From DTYU01 sp040756575 (lineage in GTDB: Bacteria; Bacillota; Desulfotomaculia; Desulfotomaculales; Ammonificaceae), in contig JBFLYP010000029.1 of the NCBI GenBank assembly GCA_040756575.1, positions 1 to 23,012 on the forward strand: DNA of 23,012 nucleotides. Direction: 5' to 3'. The position numbers were made by a program, and so were the translations under genes. Positions 22,891 to 23,012 of the stretch are shown piece by piece; the first letter of the stretch is position 1, and the number at the start of each line of letters is the position of its first letter. Below the pieces are notes generated by a model. It had not been told where the DNA came from, ran no database searches, and was given only the letters and a program-made list of their open reading frames with translations.

Positions 22891-23012
22891 CATTCCTGTA
22901 ATCTCATCAGGAGGGAGTTGACCTAGAAAAAGACCTCCGGTAGAAAGGATTTAAAGTCATAACAACCCCATAACTACCGGAGGTCGAGAGAATGCGCGAG
23001 CGCGAAAAGAAA
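22887..23012 (-). repeat. Right copy of 126-bp perfect terminal inverted repeat
   Basis: Exact reverse complement of 1-126, including the mirrored hairpin and T-run (22926-22985, minus strand). See the left copy. Both inner edges abut interrupted sequence, which supports a mobile-element end over a feature of this locus itself. Confidence 0.9.

Overview
The window reads as a chromosomal segment of an anaerobic, endospore-forming Bacillota, most like the Desulfotomaculum/Pelotomaculum group. The signs are a Spo0E-like phosphatase, a CtsR repressor, a SAM-I (S-box) riboswitch, a LysM protein behind a mother-cell-type promoter, a sulfide-based homocysteine operon and a Tat-exported [NiFe] hydrogenase. 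This assignment is inferred from gene content only. The segment is bounded by a perfect 126-bp inverted repeat (1-126 and 22887-23012). It most likely marks two copies of one mobile-element end where the assembly stopped.

Left third (about 1-8500): an accessory or defence region. It starts with an N6-adenine methylase whose 5' end is cut by the terminal repeat. Tightly coupled behind it is a pair of unrecognised genes (285 aa soluble, 191 aa with about four membrane segments) whose layout recalls phage lambda RexA/RexB. Next come a zinc-finger/HTH protein with an ImmA/IrrE metallopeptidase, a frameshifted membrane-anchored protein, a zinc-ribbon protein, a HEPN/MNT pair, and a decayed recombinase that runs into a tRNA-Leu(GAG) gene.

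Middle (about 8500-13130): a strong promoter, a leader of about 420 nt, a Rieske-like protein lacking the Rieske histidines, and a [NiFe] hydrogenase. The small subunit has an unusual C-terminal extension: four CxxCH haem motifs, a run of 12 glycines and a Gly/Leu-rich tail. The large subunit is split by a one-base frameshift. A tatA gene and a terminator close the cluster. No cytochrome b subunit or maturation protease is present.

Right third (13140-22560), mostly minus strand: a VanX-like remnant; a SAM-riboswitch-controlled operon for homocysteine synthesis from aspartate semialdehyde and sulfide (DUF39 enzyme, NIL-ferredoxin, UPF0280); a DUF2889 protein; a 43-aa Spo0E-like protein; an SQR-like flavoprotein; a five-LysM protein; small membrane proteins; an unknown 147-aa protein; and, on the plus strand, ctsR with a CtsR-box-like operator.

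The most novel signals are: (1) the multihaem/polyglycine hydrogenase small subunit; (2) two copies of a 27-28-codon reading frame starting MPLSSGT, at 8355 and 22568, each with its own ribosome binding site and each followed by a second conserved block; (3) the RexAB-like pair behind the methylase. Several genes carry single-base frameshifts (about 5840, 7930, 11525, 13470), so local sequence accuracy and genuine gene decay need to be told apart.
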